From Moraxellaceae bacterium (GTDB lineage: Bacteria > Pseudomonadota > Gammaproteobacteria > Pseudomonadales > Moraxellaceae): a stretch of 20,117 nucleotides of DNA. The notes under the pieces are model-generated. The model saw only the letters and a list, made by a program, of their open reading frames with translations. It ran no database searches and was not told where the DNA came from. The DNA lies in contig DPJB01000008.1 of NCBI GenBank assembly GCA_003543245.1, positions 220-20,336 of the forward strand, in the 5' to 3' direction. Both the position numbers and the translations under genes were made by a program. Shown one piece after another: positions 5,253 to 14,596 of this stretch. Position 1 is the stretch's first letter. Each line of letters starts with the position of its first letter.

Positions 5253-8015
5253 ATGCGGTGTCTTTCCGCACGCCTGCTGGCGGCACTGTGTGCACTTGCC
5301 TGCATGGCGAGTCACGCGGCCGATCCTGCCGTGGCGCTTTTTTATGGCGCCAATCCGCCATGGGATGAATTGCGTGCCTTTGATGTGGTGGTGGTTGATC
5401 CCGATCATGCGGGTCTGGATCCGCGCCCGCACCAGCATGCCGACAGTCAGGTCTTTGCCTATGTCAGCGTGGGCGAGGTACACCCCAGCCGTGCATGGTT
5501 TGACGAGGTGCCGGCGGCATGGCGCAAGCAGGAAAACCCGGCATGGGGCTCCCACATCATTGACCAGTCTGCGGCCCAGTGGCCTGCCTTTCTGGCGGAT
5601 CGTGTGATTGCGCCGCTGTGGGAGCAGGGTTATCGAGGCTTTTTTCTGGACACGCTGGATTCCTGGCGGCGGCTGGCCCGGACGCCGGAACAGCGTGCGC
5701 GCCAGCAGGCGGGGCTGATTGCGGCAGTGCGTGCGATCAAGCAGCGCTTTCCCGAGGCCCGTCTCATTTTCAATCGCGGTTTTGAAATCCTGCCGGAGGT
5801 GCATGATCTGGCGTGGATGGTGGCTGGCGAATCGCTGTTCCAGGGGCATGATCCCGCGCATGGCACGGTTACCGAAGTCAGCGAGACGGACCGGCAATGG
5901 CTGCTGGCACGGCTGGGCGAAGTGCGTGAGCGCTACAGGCTGCCGGTGATGGCGATTGATTATGTGGCCCCGCACCAGCGCCAGCTGGCCCGTCAGACGG
6001 CTGCAAAGATCCGTGCCCTCGGCATGATTCCCTGGGTCACGACGCCGGCGCTGGATACCCTGGGTGTGGGTGCTATCGAGGTGCTGCCGCGCAAGGTGCT
6101 GGTGCTGTACAACCCGGCCGAAAGTCCGGATGTCTTTATGTCGGAAGTGCAGCGCCTGCTGGCCATGCCACTGACGTATCTGGGTCTGGTCATCGAGTAC
6201 CTGCCGCTGACATCAGAGGTGCCGGCCATCGACCTGACCGGGCGCTATGCCGGTATTGTCAGCTGGTTGCGTGATCCGTCAGTACTGGAAGGAACGGCAT
6301 GGCCCCAATGGCTCAAGGCACAAACCGGCAAGGGGTTGCCGCTGGCGGTGTTCGGTACCTTTGGCGTGCAGCAGGATGTTGGCACCCTGCGCCAGTTTGG
6401 CGTGACGCCACCCGCCACCCCGCCGGATGCCGACCTGCGCATTGTGATGCAGTCGCCGATGATGGGCTTCGAGCTGCCGTTGCGACCCCGTGTGGTCGGC
6501 TTGCCGGCCGTGAAACTTGCGGGCGAGGGCAAGCCCCTGCTCGGGCTGCAGTCGGCCACAGGCGAACAGTGGCATCCGGCGGCGCTGATGCCCTGGGGTG
6601 GCTATGTGCTGGCGCCCTACACGGTCGGCCAGATGCCGGGTAATCAGGGCGAGCGCTGGTACGTCAATCCCGTGGCATTCCTGCGTGCCGCACTGCGCAT
6701 TGATGCGACGGTGCCGGTGCCGGATGTGACCACGGAAAACGGGCGTCGCCTGTTTTTCTCGCACATTGATGGTGACGGGTTTCCCAGCCAGTTTGAAGGA
6801 GGCGGCTTCCGCTTTGCCGCGGAGGTCCTGCGTGACGAGGTGCTCAGGCGTTACCAGTTGCCGGTCACACTGTCCGTGATTGAGGGTGAAGTGGGGCCCA
6901 AGGGCATTCATGCACAATTGTCCCCGCGTCTGGAAAAGGTCGCGCGCGACATGTATGCCCTGCCATGGGTGGAGGCCGCCACCCATACCTATTCGCATCC
7001 CTTTTTCTGGAGCCAGGCCGAAGCGGCGGAAGAGGAGGGCTATCACCTTGCCATCCCCGGCTACCGCTTTGACATGGCGCGTGAAATCAGCGGCTCGGCG
7101 GAGTACATCAACCAGAACCTGCTGCCTGCGGGCAAGCGGACCCAGGCGGTTTTCTGGACCGGCAACTGCGTGGCCACACCATCGGCACTGGCCGAGGCGG
7201 AGCAGGCCGGGCTGCTCAACATGAACGGTGGCGAAACCACCATCACGCGCAGCCGCAATACCTGGACGCGTATTGCCGGACTTGGCTTGCAGCGTAATGG
7301 CCACTTTCAGGTGTTTGCGCCCAACCAGAACGAGAATGTCTACACCAATAACTGGACAGGTCCGTTTTATGGCTTTGATCGCGTGATCGAAACATTCGAG
7401 CTGACGGATCGTCCGTACCGCTTCAAGCCGGTGGACCTGTATTACCACGTCTACTCGGCCAGCAAGCCGGCGTCGCTTAATGCCCTGCACCGCATTTATG
7501 CCTGGGTGGCCGGGCAGAACCTGCATCCGGTGTTTGCGTCCGATTACATCCGCAAGGTGCAGGACTTCAACCGCATGGTGATTGCCCGCACGCCGGACGG
7601 CTTCCGGGTGCGCGGTGACGGCCGTTTGCGTACCGTGCGCATTCCGGGGGGGCAGCCTGCAACACCGGACTGGGCCGCCAGTCCCGGTCTTGCGGGCATG
7701 AGCCCGGCACCAGAGGGGCAGTACCTGCACTTGAGCGGCCCGGCTGCGGACCTGAAGCTGACGGCGCCGGCAAAAAAAGATGTGTATCTGGCCGAGGCCA
7801 ACGCACGTCTGTCCAGCTTTGAGCGCCGTGGTCGCGACCTGTATTTCGGGCTGTCCGGCAATGTGCCGCTGGCCTTTGCCCTGGGTAATGCGCAGGGCTG
7901 CCGTTTAACCGCAGGTGAAAAACGCCTGCATCCACACCACAAGGCCGCAGGCCTTGACCACTATCGTCTGGAGCATCATGCAGAGTCGGCGTTTAAGCTC
8001 GATTGCGGCGCCTGA
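5253..8015 (+). CDS. pelA: PelA, periplasmic Pel hydrolase/deacetylase
   Basis: Periplasmic enzyme that partly deacetylates and trims Pel polysaccharide during export. From the ATG at 5253 it has 920 residues with a standard signal peptide (MRCLSARLLAALCALACMAS, cleavage near HAA-DP). The frame is open further upstream to 5169, but those residues spoil the signal peptide. Domains: an N-terminal TIM-barrel glycoside hydrolase with GFFLDTLDSW (Asp133) and WMVAGESLF (Glu193) as likely catalytic acids; a middle alpha/beta region (about 280-440); a CE4-like deacetylase with FFSHIDGDG (Asp506, Asp508) and THTYSH (His578, His582), the metal and catalytic residues; and a C-terminal beta-rich part. 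Pseudomonas PelA is 948 residues. The 3' end overlaps the next gene by 38 bp. No strong Shine-Dalgarno precedes the start. Confidence 0.95.
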   Translation: MRCLSARLLAALCALACMASHAADPAVALFYGANPPWDELRAFDVVVVDPDHAGLDPRPHQHADSQVFAYVSVGEVHPSRAWFDEVPAAWRKQENPAWGSHIIDQSAAQWPAFLADRVIAPLWEQGYRGFFLDTLDSWRRLARTPEQRARQQAGLIAAVRAIKQRFPEARLIFNRGFEILPEVHDLAWMVAGESLFQGHDPAHGTVTEVSETDRQWLLARLGEVRERYRLPVMAIDYVAPHQRQLARQTAAKIRALGMIPWVTTPALDTLGVGAIEVLPRKVLVLYNPAESPDVFMSEVQRLLAMPLTYLGLVIEYLPLTSEVPAIDLTGRYAGIVSWLRDPSVLEGTAWPQWLKAQTGKGLPLAVFGTFGVQQDVGTLRQFGVTPPATPPDADLRIVMQSPMMGFELPLRPRVVGLPAVKLAGEGKPLLGLQSATGEQWHPAALMPWGGYVLAPYTVGQMPGNQGERWYVNPVAFLRAALRIDATVPVPDVTTENGRRLFFSHIDGDGFPSQFEGGGFRFAAEVLRDEVLRRYQLPVTLSVIEGEVGPKGIHAQLSPRLEKVARDMYALPWVEAATHTYSHPFFWSQAEAAEEEGYHLAIPGYRFDMAREISGSAEYINQNLLPAGKRTQAVFWTGNCVATPSALAEAEQAGLLNMNGGETTITRSRNTWTRIAGLGLQRNGHFQVFAPNQNENVYTNNWTGPFYGFDRVIETFELTDRPYRFKPVDLYYHVYSASKPASLNALHRIYAWVAGQNLHPVFASDYIRKVQDFNRMVIARTPDGFRVRGDGRLRTVRIPGGQPATPDWAASPGLAGMSPAPEGQYLHLSGPAADLKLTAPAKKDVYLAEANARLSSFERRGRDLYFGLSGNVPLAFALGNAQGCRLTAGEKRLHPHHKAAGLDHYRLEHHAESAFKLDCGA

Positions 8016-8892
8016 GCGACGGCGCTTCATGTCACCGGCCCACATCCTTGGATTCGGGCTGGTGGTGGCGTTCGCCCTGTTGGGTGTCTATCCGGGACAA
8101 AGTCTGGAGCGGCGTATCCAGGCCACGGTTCAGGCCGACTCCCTGTCGCTGGTTTACCTACAGGCATGGCTGCGCGCCATGCCCGAGGACCATGCCTTGC
8201 GCCTGCTGGTGGCAAGACGCCTGCTGGCGCGCGGCGACCTGCCCGAAGTTGCCATCATGCTGCAGCCCTTGCTGAGCCGGGACGAGGCAGCACTGGGGCA
8301 GTTTTTCCGCGAAGCGCAAGTCCTCAAGCTGGATTTGCTGGTGCAGCAAATGTGGCAGATTCCGGTCGGTCAGCCCGGCTTCAGGGTGGCGCAGCAGCGG
8401 GTGGAGCAGCACCTCAACATGCTGGCCACCCATGACTGGGATGAAGACAGCCTCAACCTGTTCATCCGCGAGGCACAGAGTGCCGGTGCCGCCGCTGCCG
8501 CACAGCCCTTTATGCATCGCCTGCTGGAAAAGTATCCGCAGATGGCGCCACAAATGCGGGAACAGTTAACCGCCATGGATCTGGCCGGCGGTAATCCACG
8601 TGCGGTGGCAGCCTTGTATTTCCAGGGTATGAGCCAGGCCCGCTCAACGGCGGAGAAGCGTGAAAAATTCATTGCAGGCCTGCGCGTCCTGCAGGCGGGC
8701 GACCTTATGGCCGAGGTGCCGGAGGCCGCACGTGTGCACGGGGCGGCGCTGGAGAATGACCCGGCCACCCTTGAGTTCCTGACACGCCTGATGACGCAGG
8801 CCAACCGCATGGACCGTGCCGAATACTACGTGACACGGCTCTTGCAGCAGCAGACAGCCGAGGCGCGTGCCCTCCAGGAGTCACGACCATGA
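7978..8892 (+). CDS. pelB: PelB N-terminal part, inner-membrane-anchored TPR protein
   Basis: A 304-residue protein equivalent to the N-terminal portion of PelB. The ATG at 7978 follows GGAG by 5 nt and overlaps the pelA end by 38 bp; an ATG at 8029 would lack a ribosome site. A basic tail (APERRRF) is followed by one transmembrane helix (about residues 22-38, HILGFGLVVAFALLGVY) and then GQSLERRIQ. The rest is alpha-helical with TPR-like repeats rich in Ala and Leu. It ends in LQESRP with TGA overlapping the ATG of the next gene. In Pseudomonas the same region is fused to the remaining TPRs and the porin in one protein of about 1193 residues; here the two products together make about 1235. 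The part would sit in the inner membrane with its TPRs in the periplasm. Confidence 0.85.
   Translation: MQSRRLSSIAAPERRRFMSPAHILGFGLVVAFALLGVYPGQSLERRIQATVQADSLSLVYLQAWLRAMPEDHALRLLVARRLLARGDLPEVAIMLQPLLSRDEAALGQFFREAQVLKLDLLVQQMWQIPVGQPGFRVAQQRVEQHLNMLATHDWDEDSLNLFIREAQSAGAAAAAQPFMHRLLEKYPQMAPQMREQLTAMDLAGGNPRAVAALYFQGMSQARSTAEKREKFIAGLRVLQAGDLMAEVPEAARVHGAALENDPATLEFLTRLMTQANRMDRAEYYVTRLLQQQTAEARALQESRP
8876..8892 (+). promoter_or_regulatory. Ribosome site and ATGA overlap between the two pelB parts
   Basis: GGAG at 8877-8880 lies 8 nt ahead of the ATG at 8889. The stop TGA of the first part (8890-8892) overlaps that ATG as ATGA. This is a normal translational-coupling junction and argues that the second part is translated from its own start rather than by frameshift. 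Confidence 0.75.
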
Positions 8893-11684
8893 AGCGCAGT
8901 CTTGTCCTGATGGCGTTGTGCAGCAGCGTTGTACTGGCAGAGCCGGCTGCTTCTCCGCTTGATCTGGCCAGCGCGCCCTCGGCGCCGTTCAATCAGGAAC
9001 GCTTCCAGCTTGGCTACGATGTTTACCTGGCCAACGGCAATCTGGCGGCTGCCTACCGTGTGGCGGAGCGCGGCGTGCAGGAGCGCCCGCGCGATGTCGA
9101 GTGGCGCCGTCGGCTGGCCACGGTCGCGCAGTGGTTGAACAAGCCGGAAGTGGCGCTGGCCAACTGGCTGGCCATTGCCCGCCAGACCGGCGACGCCGCT
9201 GCCTGGCGTGAGGTTGGACGCATCGCCCCGGCCATGGCGGACAGCGAGGCCATGCTGGCCTACTGGCAGCACGAACTGCAGCGTCAGCCGGGCAACGAAA
9301 AAGCCCTGAAGGCATTGCTGGCCTCCTATGAGCAGGCCGGGCGGCCGGATGAGGCACTGCTGGTGCTGAAGCGCCAGCCCCGCAGCCGGGCCGTGCTGGA
9401 AGCTGAGGCCGATCTGGCCGAGCGTACCGGTCATGACGATGTTGCCGTAGCGGCACTGATGGACCTCAATCGCCGCTTTGGTCCTGACGAAGCATGGGTG
9501 GTGCGGGCGGCCGGCCTGCACCTGCAGCGTGGCCAGGTGGCCCAGGCCGAGGCGTTGCTGGCATCGGCCGAACCTGCCATGCCAGCAACGGCCCTGCAGT
9601 TCTGGCAGTTGCGTGCCGATGTGGCCGAGCTTTCGGGGGATCAGGCGGCGGCGGTTCGCGCCTATGGGCGCATCGAGGCCAGTGGCAAGGCCAGCAGCGA
9701 CAGCCTGTCACGACAGGCGGATCTGCTGCAGGAAAAAGATCCCCTCGCGGCTGCACGGCTGCAAGTGCTGGCGTGGCAGACCGATCACAAGCCCGAAGCG
9801 GTGGAGTCCGCCCTGTATCACTGGTCAAGGGTCGAGGCATGGGCGCCGGCAGAGGCATTCCTGGCGACACTGACGGCAGACGAGCTGGCCCGGCTGGAAC
9901 AGCACCCCGGCTTTCTGCAGCAACGTGCCAACCTGCATCTGGCACGAGGCCGTGGCGATGCGGCCGGCCGCGACCTGCGGGCAGCCATGGCGCTCGCACC
10001 CCGGGACAACTATTTGCGGCAGGCGTGGATGGCCTGGCTGGTAAGCCAGGGCGAACCGTCAGCGCTGCGTCGCATGCTGCAGGAAGGACGCAGTCAGGCG
10101 GCACGCCAGCCGGGCCTCTGGCCGGTCTGGGCCGCCGGCTGGAACCGTCTGGATGCACCTGCCCAGGCGCTGCCCTGGCTGCAGGCGCATTACCGGCTCA
10201 GGCGCGACGACCTGAGTGCACTGGCACTGGCCGACACCCTGCGCGCCGATGGCCGCGAGGCACAGGCGCTGGTGCTTGAACAGTCCGTATGGTCGCGTCG
10301 GCTTGGCGCAGCCCCGCGCTCGGTTGACCTGCAACGGGAATATGCCGATGCCCTCTTCCGTCTGCAGTTGGCCAGGCAGCCGGTTGATGTGCGCCGGCAG
10401 TCGCTGCGCACCCTGATCACGCACGAGCAGGGCAAGGATGGTCGCGTCAGGGAGTACGTGCGCGACCTCGTGCTGGGCGAGGCATGGGCCGGCGAGGCCA
10501 TTGATACCGAACCGCCACGGGTGGGCCGCGAGCTGCCGTCCGACCAGCCCCTGCCGTTATGGTCGCAGCTGGGCACTGCCCTGCTGATGGACGATACCGC
10601 CACTCTGGAGGCGCTGCTGGAGACCCCCGACCGCTTGCCCGCCAATGATCGTACGGTGGCCGCCATCCGGCTGGGTCGCACCGGGCAGGCGAGTGAGCTG
10701 GCCTCTGACAGCGCCGAAACACGGCCGTTTGACGATGTGGCAGACCAGTATCTGCAGGAACGTATCTGGCGCGATGGCGACCGGGTGGATATCGCCATCC
10801 AGTACGAAGACTGGGATTCCCTGTACCGTGACATTCTCGCGGTCGATCTGGTACATGGCCTGACCGAGCACCTGCATCTGCATCTGGCCCATGAGGCCGC
10901 AAGGTTGTCGAGCGACCCGCAGCAGATCCGCCTGCCCGAGGACCAGCAGGCCTTTTCGCTGGCCGGCCTGATCTGGCAAGGCGAGCGCCTCCGCATGGAG
11001 GGAGCGCTTACTTACTTTGATGGCATTGATACGGAAGCAGGATTGTATGGCGACCTGCAGTGGAACGCGTACCCGTGGCTGTTCGAGGCGCGTGGCGGTC
11101 TGGCGCAGCCGGCCACGGACACCGCCGGTCTGCGCGTTGGTGGCTACAAGGATTATCTGCAGCTGGGCACCAGCTGGCAGGTCACGCCCCGCAACAGCCT
11201 CCGGCTGCAACTGGAGCACGCACTCTATTCTGCCCAGAGCGACGACGGCGAGCTGGGCGATGCCGACATCCTGACCGCAAGCTGGCGCTACCAGCTCATG
11301 GGCGATGTGGCCCTAATTACCCGTCTGGTCGAACTGCAGTCGCAAGCCGAGTTGACCTTGCCGGCCAGCCTGCTGCCGGTACTGCCGGTGGGTGCACCAG
11401 CCAACCCTGCCTTTTTTGTGCCTGCCCCGTACACGCAGGCCGGATTCGGCATGGCCTTTGGCGAGACCGCCGAGGCCGGCTACCAGCGTCGTTGGCGTCC
11501 GTTCGGCCATGCCGGCCTGACCTATGACAGCGTCGTTGATCTGGGCTACGAGGGCCGTATCGGCGTGCTCGGTCCGGTGGTCGGTCGCGACCGCCTGCGC
11601 TTCTACGCGTCAGGCAGCTATGGCGCCCAGGTCAATGCTGCTCCCAGTCTTACCCTGAATCTGGACTATCTGTTCTTCTACTGA
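8889..11684 (+). CDS. pelB: PelB C-terminal part, TPR scaffold and outer-membrane beta-barrel
   Basis: A 931-residue protein with its own signal peptide (MKRSLVLMALCSSVVLA, cleavage before EPAAS). After it come many TPR-like helical pairs (about residues 35-560), such as ERFQLGYDVYLANGNLAAAYR and DEAWVVRAAGLHLQRGQVAQAEALL. The last third, from about residue 610 (DQYLQERIWRDGDRVDIAIQ), is a set of alternating beta strands ending in LTLNLDYLFFY. A terminal aromatic residue of this kind is typical of outer-membrane barrels. This is the Pel export porin with the TPRs that in Pseudomonas bind PelA and guide the polymer. Unlike known single-chain PelB it has lost covalent linkage to the inner-membrane anchor encoded just upstream. 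pelC begins 32 bp downstream. Confidence 0.9.
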   Translation: MKRSLVLMALCSSVVLAEPAASPLDLASAPSAPFNQERFQLGYDVYLANGNLAAAYRVAERGVQERPRDVEWRRRLATVAQWLNKPEVALANWLAIARQTGDAAAWREVGRIAPAMADSEAMLAYWQHELQRQPGNEKALKALLASYEQAGRPDEALLVLKRQPRSRAVLEAEADLAERTGHDDVAVAALMDLNRRFGPDEAWVVRAAGLHLQRGQVAQAEALLASAEPAMPATALQFWQLRADVAELSGDQAAAVRAYGRIEASGKASSDSLSRQADLLQEKDPLAAARLQVLAWQTDHKPEAVESALYHWSRVEAWAPAEAFLATLTADELARLEQHPGFLQQRANLHLARGRGDAAGRDLRAAMALAPRDNYLRQAWMAWLVSQGEPSALRRMLQEGRSQAARQPGLWPVWAAGWNRLDAPAQALPWLQAHYRLRRDDLSALALADTLRADGREAQALVLEQSVWSRRLGAAPRSVDLQREYADALFRLQLARQPVDVRRQSLRTLITHEQGKDGRVREYVRDLVLGEAWAGEAIDTEPPRVGRELPSDQPLPLWSQLGTALLMDDTATLEALLETPDRLPANDRTVAAIRLGRTGQASELASDSAETRPFDDVADQYLQERIWRDGDRVDIAIQYEDWDSLYRDILAVDLVHGLTEHLHLHLAHEAARLSSDPQQIRLPEDQQAFSLAGLIWQGERLRMEGALTYFDGIDTEAGLYGDLQWNAYPWLFEARGGLAQPATDTAGLRVGGYKDYLQLGTSWQVTPRNSLRLQLEHALYSAQSDDGELGDADILTASWRYQLMGDVALITRLVELQSQAELTLPASLLPVLPVGAPANPAFFVPAPYTQAGFGMAFGETAEAGYQRRWRPFGHAGLTYDSVVDLGYEGRIGVLGPVVGRDRLRFYASGSYGAQVNAAPSLTLNLDYLFFY

Positions 11685-11716
11685 CCGTGGGCCCGAGGCC
11701 TGCAAGAGAGGATGTA

Positions 11717-12256
11717 ATGCACTACGCACATTTCCTGAAACGACTGCTGATGTTGTTGCCGGTATTGGCGCTTGCCGCCTGCTCCACGCTGGAGACATCG
11801 CCGGCCCCGTCATTCGACACGGCTGCACGCTGGGCATTGCTGCCGGCCGTGAACAACACCGAAACCGCCCAGGCCGGCGGCCGTCTGGACGCCCTGACCG
11901 CCAGCCTGTTGCAGGCTCGTGGCATCAAGGACCTGCAGCGTCACCCCGGGTCCGGCAATGAAAGTCTGTTGGCGCCGGCGGACCGCGCCGCCCAGGATGC
12001 CGCGCTGGCATGGGCACGCAGCCAGAATGCCAAATATGCCGTGTATGGCTCGGTGCAGGAATGGCGCTACAAGACCGGCCTCGATGGCGAGCCGGCAGCC
12101 GGCCTGACCCTGACCGTGGTTGATGTGGCCAGCGGCAAGGTGCTCTGGACGGGCAGCGGTGCCCGTACCGGCTGGAGCCGCGAGGCGGTTGCCGCGGTTG
12201 CCCAGAAGCTGCTTGGCAGCCTGATTGATAAAGCCCTGTCCTCCACCAAGCCCTGA
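11717..12256 (+). CDS. pelC: PelC, outer-membrane lipoprotein of Pel export
   Basis: Lipoprotein of 179 residues that in Pseudomonas forms a dodecameric ring at the periplasmic side of the outer membrane and funnels Pel to PelB. The lipobox LAAC places the lipidated cysteine at residue 22 (VLALAACSTLE). The next residue is Ser, so outer-membrane sorting is expected. The mature domain (AKYAVYGSVQEWRYK, LTLTVVDVASGKVLWTGSG) has the alpha/beta pattern of this family. The ATG at 11717 follows a GAGAGGA Shine-Dalgarno; an upstream reading from 11687 would spoil the lipoprotein signal. The pelD start is 11 bp after the stop. Confidence 0.92.
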   Translation: MHYAHFLKRLLMLLPVLALAACSTLETSPAPSFDTAARWALLPAVNNTETAQAGGRLDALTASLLQARGIKDLQRHPGSGNESLLAPADRAAQDAALAWARSQNAKYAVYGSVQEWRYKTGLDGEPAAGLTLTVVDVASGKVLWTGSGARTGWSREAVAAVAQKLLGSLIDKALSSTKP

Positions 12257-12267
12257 GCAGGAATAAC

Positions 12268-13605
12268 ATGCGCGCCTACCAGTCCTCACGACTCGCCGCC
12301 TGGTTTGCCCCCAAGCGAATCACCAAGGCCGGCATCATCGAGATCATCGGCCTGACACTGGCCGGCCTGCTGGTGGCCGCGCTGTTCCAGCCGGGAGATC
12401 CCTTCCTGCTGACACAGCCCTTCCCGTGGCTGTGGCTGGTGCCGCTGGTGCTGGCCCTGCGCTACGGTACCCCGGCCGCTTTCGGTTCCAGTGCCCTGCT
12501 GCTGATTGGCTGGTATGCCTTGCCGCTGCTCGGCCTGGGTGGCGGGCGCCTGCCGCTGACGCATTTTGTCGGAGGCCTGGTGATGACCCTGATTGCCGGC
12601 GAGTTCTCCGATGTGTGGAGCTCGCGCCTGCGCCGGGTGGCCGACGTGAACGGCTATCTGGGCGAGCGTCTGGATGCCCTGACCCGTCGCCATTACCTGC
12701 TGCGCCTGTCACATGACCGCCTGGAGCACGAGCTGCTGGTCAAGCCGCTGACCCTGCGTGATGCACTGCAGGGGCTGCGCCGCCTCACGGTGCGCCGGCC
12801 CGAGGCCCTGCTGCCCGAGTCGGCGGAACTGTTGCGTCTGGTCTGCCAGTCCTGCCAGATCGAGAAAGCCGGCCTCTTCACCTTCAGTGACGGCAAGCCG
12901 GACACCACCCCGGTCGCCTCGGCAGGTGATGCCGGCACACTGCAGACGGCAGACCCGCTCGTCCGCTTTGCCCTGGAGCACAAGCTGCTGTGTCATGTGC
13001 AGACAGAAGGTCTGCAGCAGGAGAGCAGCCGCTATCTGGTGGTCGCCCCGGTCATGACCAGCGACAAGAAGCTGCTGGGACTGCTGGCCGTCGAGCGCAT
13101 GCCCTTCCTGTCACTCAACGAAGAAAGCCTGCAGTTCCTCACCGTCCTGCTGGGCTATTACGCCGATGGTGTTGGTAATGCCCATGCTGTGCAGGCCATT
13201 CATACCGCTGTGCCGGACTGTCCCATTCTGTTTGCGGTCGAGCTCGCCCGTCTGCACCGCATTCACCATGATGTCGGCATTCACTCCATGCTCGCTGCAC
13301 TCGTCATTGCCCCAGGCACCCACCAGGGCGAAATCGCCATCGAGGTCATGCGGCAGTCGCGTCAGCTTGACCAGGTATGGGATTACAACCACAACGGCCT
13401 GCGCATCCTGATGACACTCATGCCCCTGCACGGTGAGCCGGCCATGGCAGGGTATCTGCAGCGCACAGAAGGCTGGTTGCTTGCCAGTTTCGGGTTCAAG
13501 GATTTCCAGAGTGCGGGTGTCACGCCGGCTAGCATGGTGATTGGCAGTGCCGAGCCGGTGCATCTGCTTCGCAGCATGATCAAGAGGTGTACTCATGGGC
13601 ACTGA
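12268..13605 (+). CDS. pelD: PelD, inner-membrane c-di-GMP receptor
   Basis: Inner-membrane protein of 445 residues that activates Pel synthesis on binding c-di-GMP. Four hydrophobic segments occupy about 22-40, 52-65, 70-90 and 96-112. A helical stalk (about 115-160) and a GAF domain (about 170-300) follow, then a degenerate GGDEF domain. The inhibitory-site motif RQLDQ (Arg365, Asp368, Gln369) and LQRTEGW (Arg399) correspond to R367, D370, Q371 and R402 of Pseudomonas PelD, so binding should be intact. The GGDEF active site is replaced (NHNGLRILM), so it should not make c-di-GMP. Shine-Dalgarno AGGAA precedes the ATG. It overlaps pelE by 11 bp. Confidence 0.95.
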   Translation: MRAYQSSRLAAWFAPKRITKAGIIEIIGLTLAGLLVAALFQPGDPFLLTQPFPWLWLVPLVLALRYGTPAAFGSSALLLIGWYALPLLGLGGGRLPLTHFVGGLVMTLIAGEFSDVWSSRLRRVADVNGYLGERLDALTRRHYLLRLSHDRLEHELLVKPLTLRDALQGLRRLTVRRPEALLPESAELLRLVCQSCQIEKAGLFTFSDGKPDTTPVASAGDAGTLQTADPLVRFALEHKLLCHVQTEGLQQESSRYLVVAPVMTSDKKLLGLLAVERMPFLSLNEESLQFLTVLLGYYADGVGNAHAVQAIHTAVPDCPILFAVELARLHRIHHDVGIHSMLAALVIAPGTHQGEIAIEVMRQSRQLDQVWDYNHNGLRILMTLMPLHGEPAMAGYLQRTEGWLLASFGFKDFQSAGVTPASMVIGSAEPVHLLRSMIKRCTHGH

Positions 13606-14596
13606 GCTCAAGCTGGCACTGGGCGCCCTGATAGCAGAAACGGCTGCAATTGCATTGTTGTTCATGAGCAGCTCGGACACGGCACTGTTGTATGAGTTTT
13701 TTCTGCTGCATGCCACGGCCAGCGCCCTTGCTGCTCCCTTTGCCTGGGCTTTCCTGCCGCCCCGTTACCGCAAGCCCCGGCTGGCGGTGCTGGCCTTGTT
13801 GTTCAGTGTCTGCTTTTTCATTCCGGTGTTTGGTCTGGCCGGTTTCTTTGCCGGCGTCATTGCCGCTGTCTGGTGGCCACGCCTGCGCCGGGTCCGTCCG
13901 TTCACTGAAGTCCGGACGCCGCGCTTCGAGGTGCAGCACGGCCCGCAGAAAATGGGCACCCTCCGGTTGGGTCAGGTGCGTAACCAGCTGGCCAGTGCCA
14001 CCGTGCCACTGGATTTGCGCATGAAAGCGTTGCTGGCCCTGCAGGAAGTGCCGGGCCGTCATGCCTCGGAAATCCTGCGCGAGGTGATGGCCGATCCTGC
14101 CGATGATCTGCGCCTGCTGGCCTTCGGCATGCTGGACAGCAAGGAAAAGCTGATCAACGAACGCATCCATGTGGCCAGCGAAGCACTGAAGGCCGCGCGC
14201 GATCCCCAGGCCGAATACGCAGCCAGCAAGCAGCTGGCCGAGCTTTACTGGGAGCTGGTGTATCAGGGGCTGGTACAGGGCGACATGCGTCTGTATGCAC
14301 TGGAGCAGGCCAGAAAACATGTGAACAAGGCGCTTGCGCATCATCAGGCCGACGGCGGGCTGTGGGTTATCGCCGGACGCATGCGCCTGCTGGAAAAAGA
14401 CTATGAAGGCTCGCTTGCCGCATTCGAGAGTGCAGTGAAAAACAAGTTCCCGCTGGTACGTATTGAACCCTATCTGGCCGAGCTGGCATTCAGGCGTCAC
14501 GACTTTGCTGCAGTGCGCAGGCACATGCAGAAAATCCAGCGTGAAGGACGCAGTCAGCAAATGGCACTGGTAGCCGATTTCTGGGGGCAGGCATGA
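13595..14596 (+). CDS. pelE: PelE, inner-membrane TPR protein of the Pel synthase
   Basis: Inner-membrane protein of 333 residues, close to the Pseudomonas length of about 329. Hydrophobic segments lie at about 5-25, 30-52 and 62-93 (LAVLALLFSVCFFIPVF, then FGLAGFFAGVIAAVWW). The remainder is a cytoplasmic helical region with TPR-like pairs (AEYAASKQLAELYWELVYQG; WVIAGRMRLLEKDYEGSLAAF). In Pseudomonas PelE works with PelD, PelF and PelG in the synthase complex. The ATG at 13595 lies inside the end of pelD and follows AAGAGGT. Its stop overlaps the pelF start as ATGA. Confidence 0.9.
   Translation: MGTELKLALGALIAETAAIALLFMSSSDTALLYEFFLLHATASALAAPFAWAFLPPRYRKPRLAVLALLFSVCFFIPVFGLAGFFAGVIAAVWWPRLRRVRPFTEVRTPRFEVQHGPQKMGTLRLGQVRNQLASATVPLDLRMKALLALQEVPGRHASEILREVMADPADDLRLLAFGMLDSKEKLINERIHVASEALKAARDPQAEYAASKQLAELYWELVYQGLVQGDMRLYALEQARKHVNKALAHHQADGGLWVIAGRMRLLEKDYEGSLAAFESAVKNKFPLVRIEPYLAELAFRRHDFAAVRRHMQKIQREGRSQQMALVADFWGQA

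Noticed and set aside
6279..7730. Long minus-strand open frame of 483 codons inside pelA
   Set aside because: It is antisense to a well-supported pelA, has no recognisable domain and is rich in Arg, His and Gly, as expected for a shadow frame in GC-rich DNA.
8870..8910. Frameshift or sequencing error breaking a single pelB
   Set aside because: The second frame starts with a ribosome site and a proper signal peptide at an ATGA overlap, which an indel would not create. I keep it as a true split, though resequencing would settle it.
13580..14560. Minus-strand open frame of 326 codons opposite pelE
   Set aside because: It covers the pelE coding sequence almost exactly, has no family features and no ribosome site; shadow frame.
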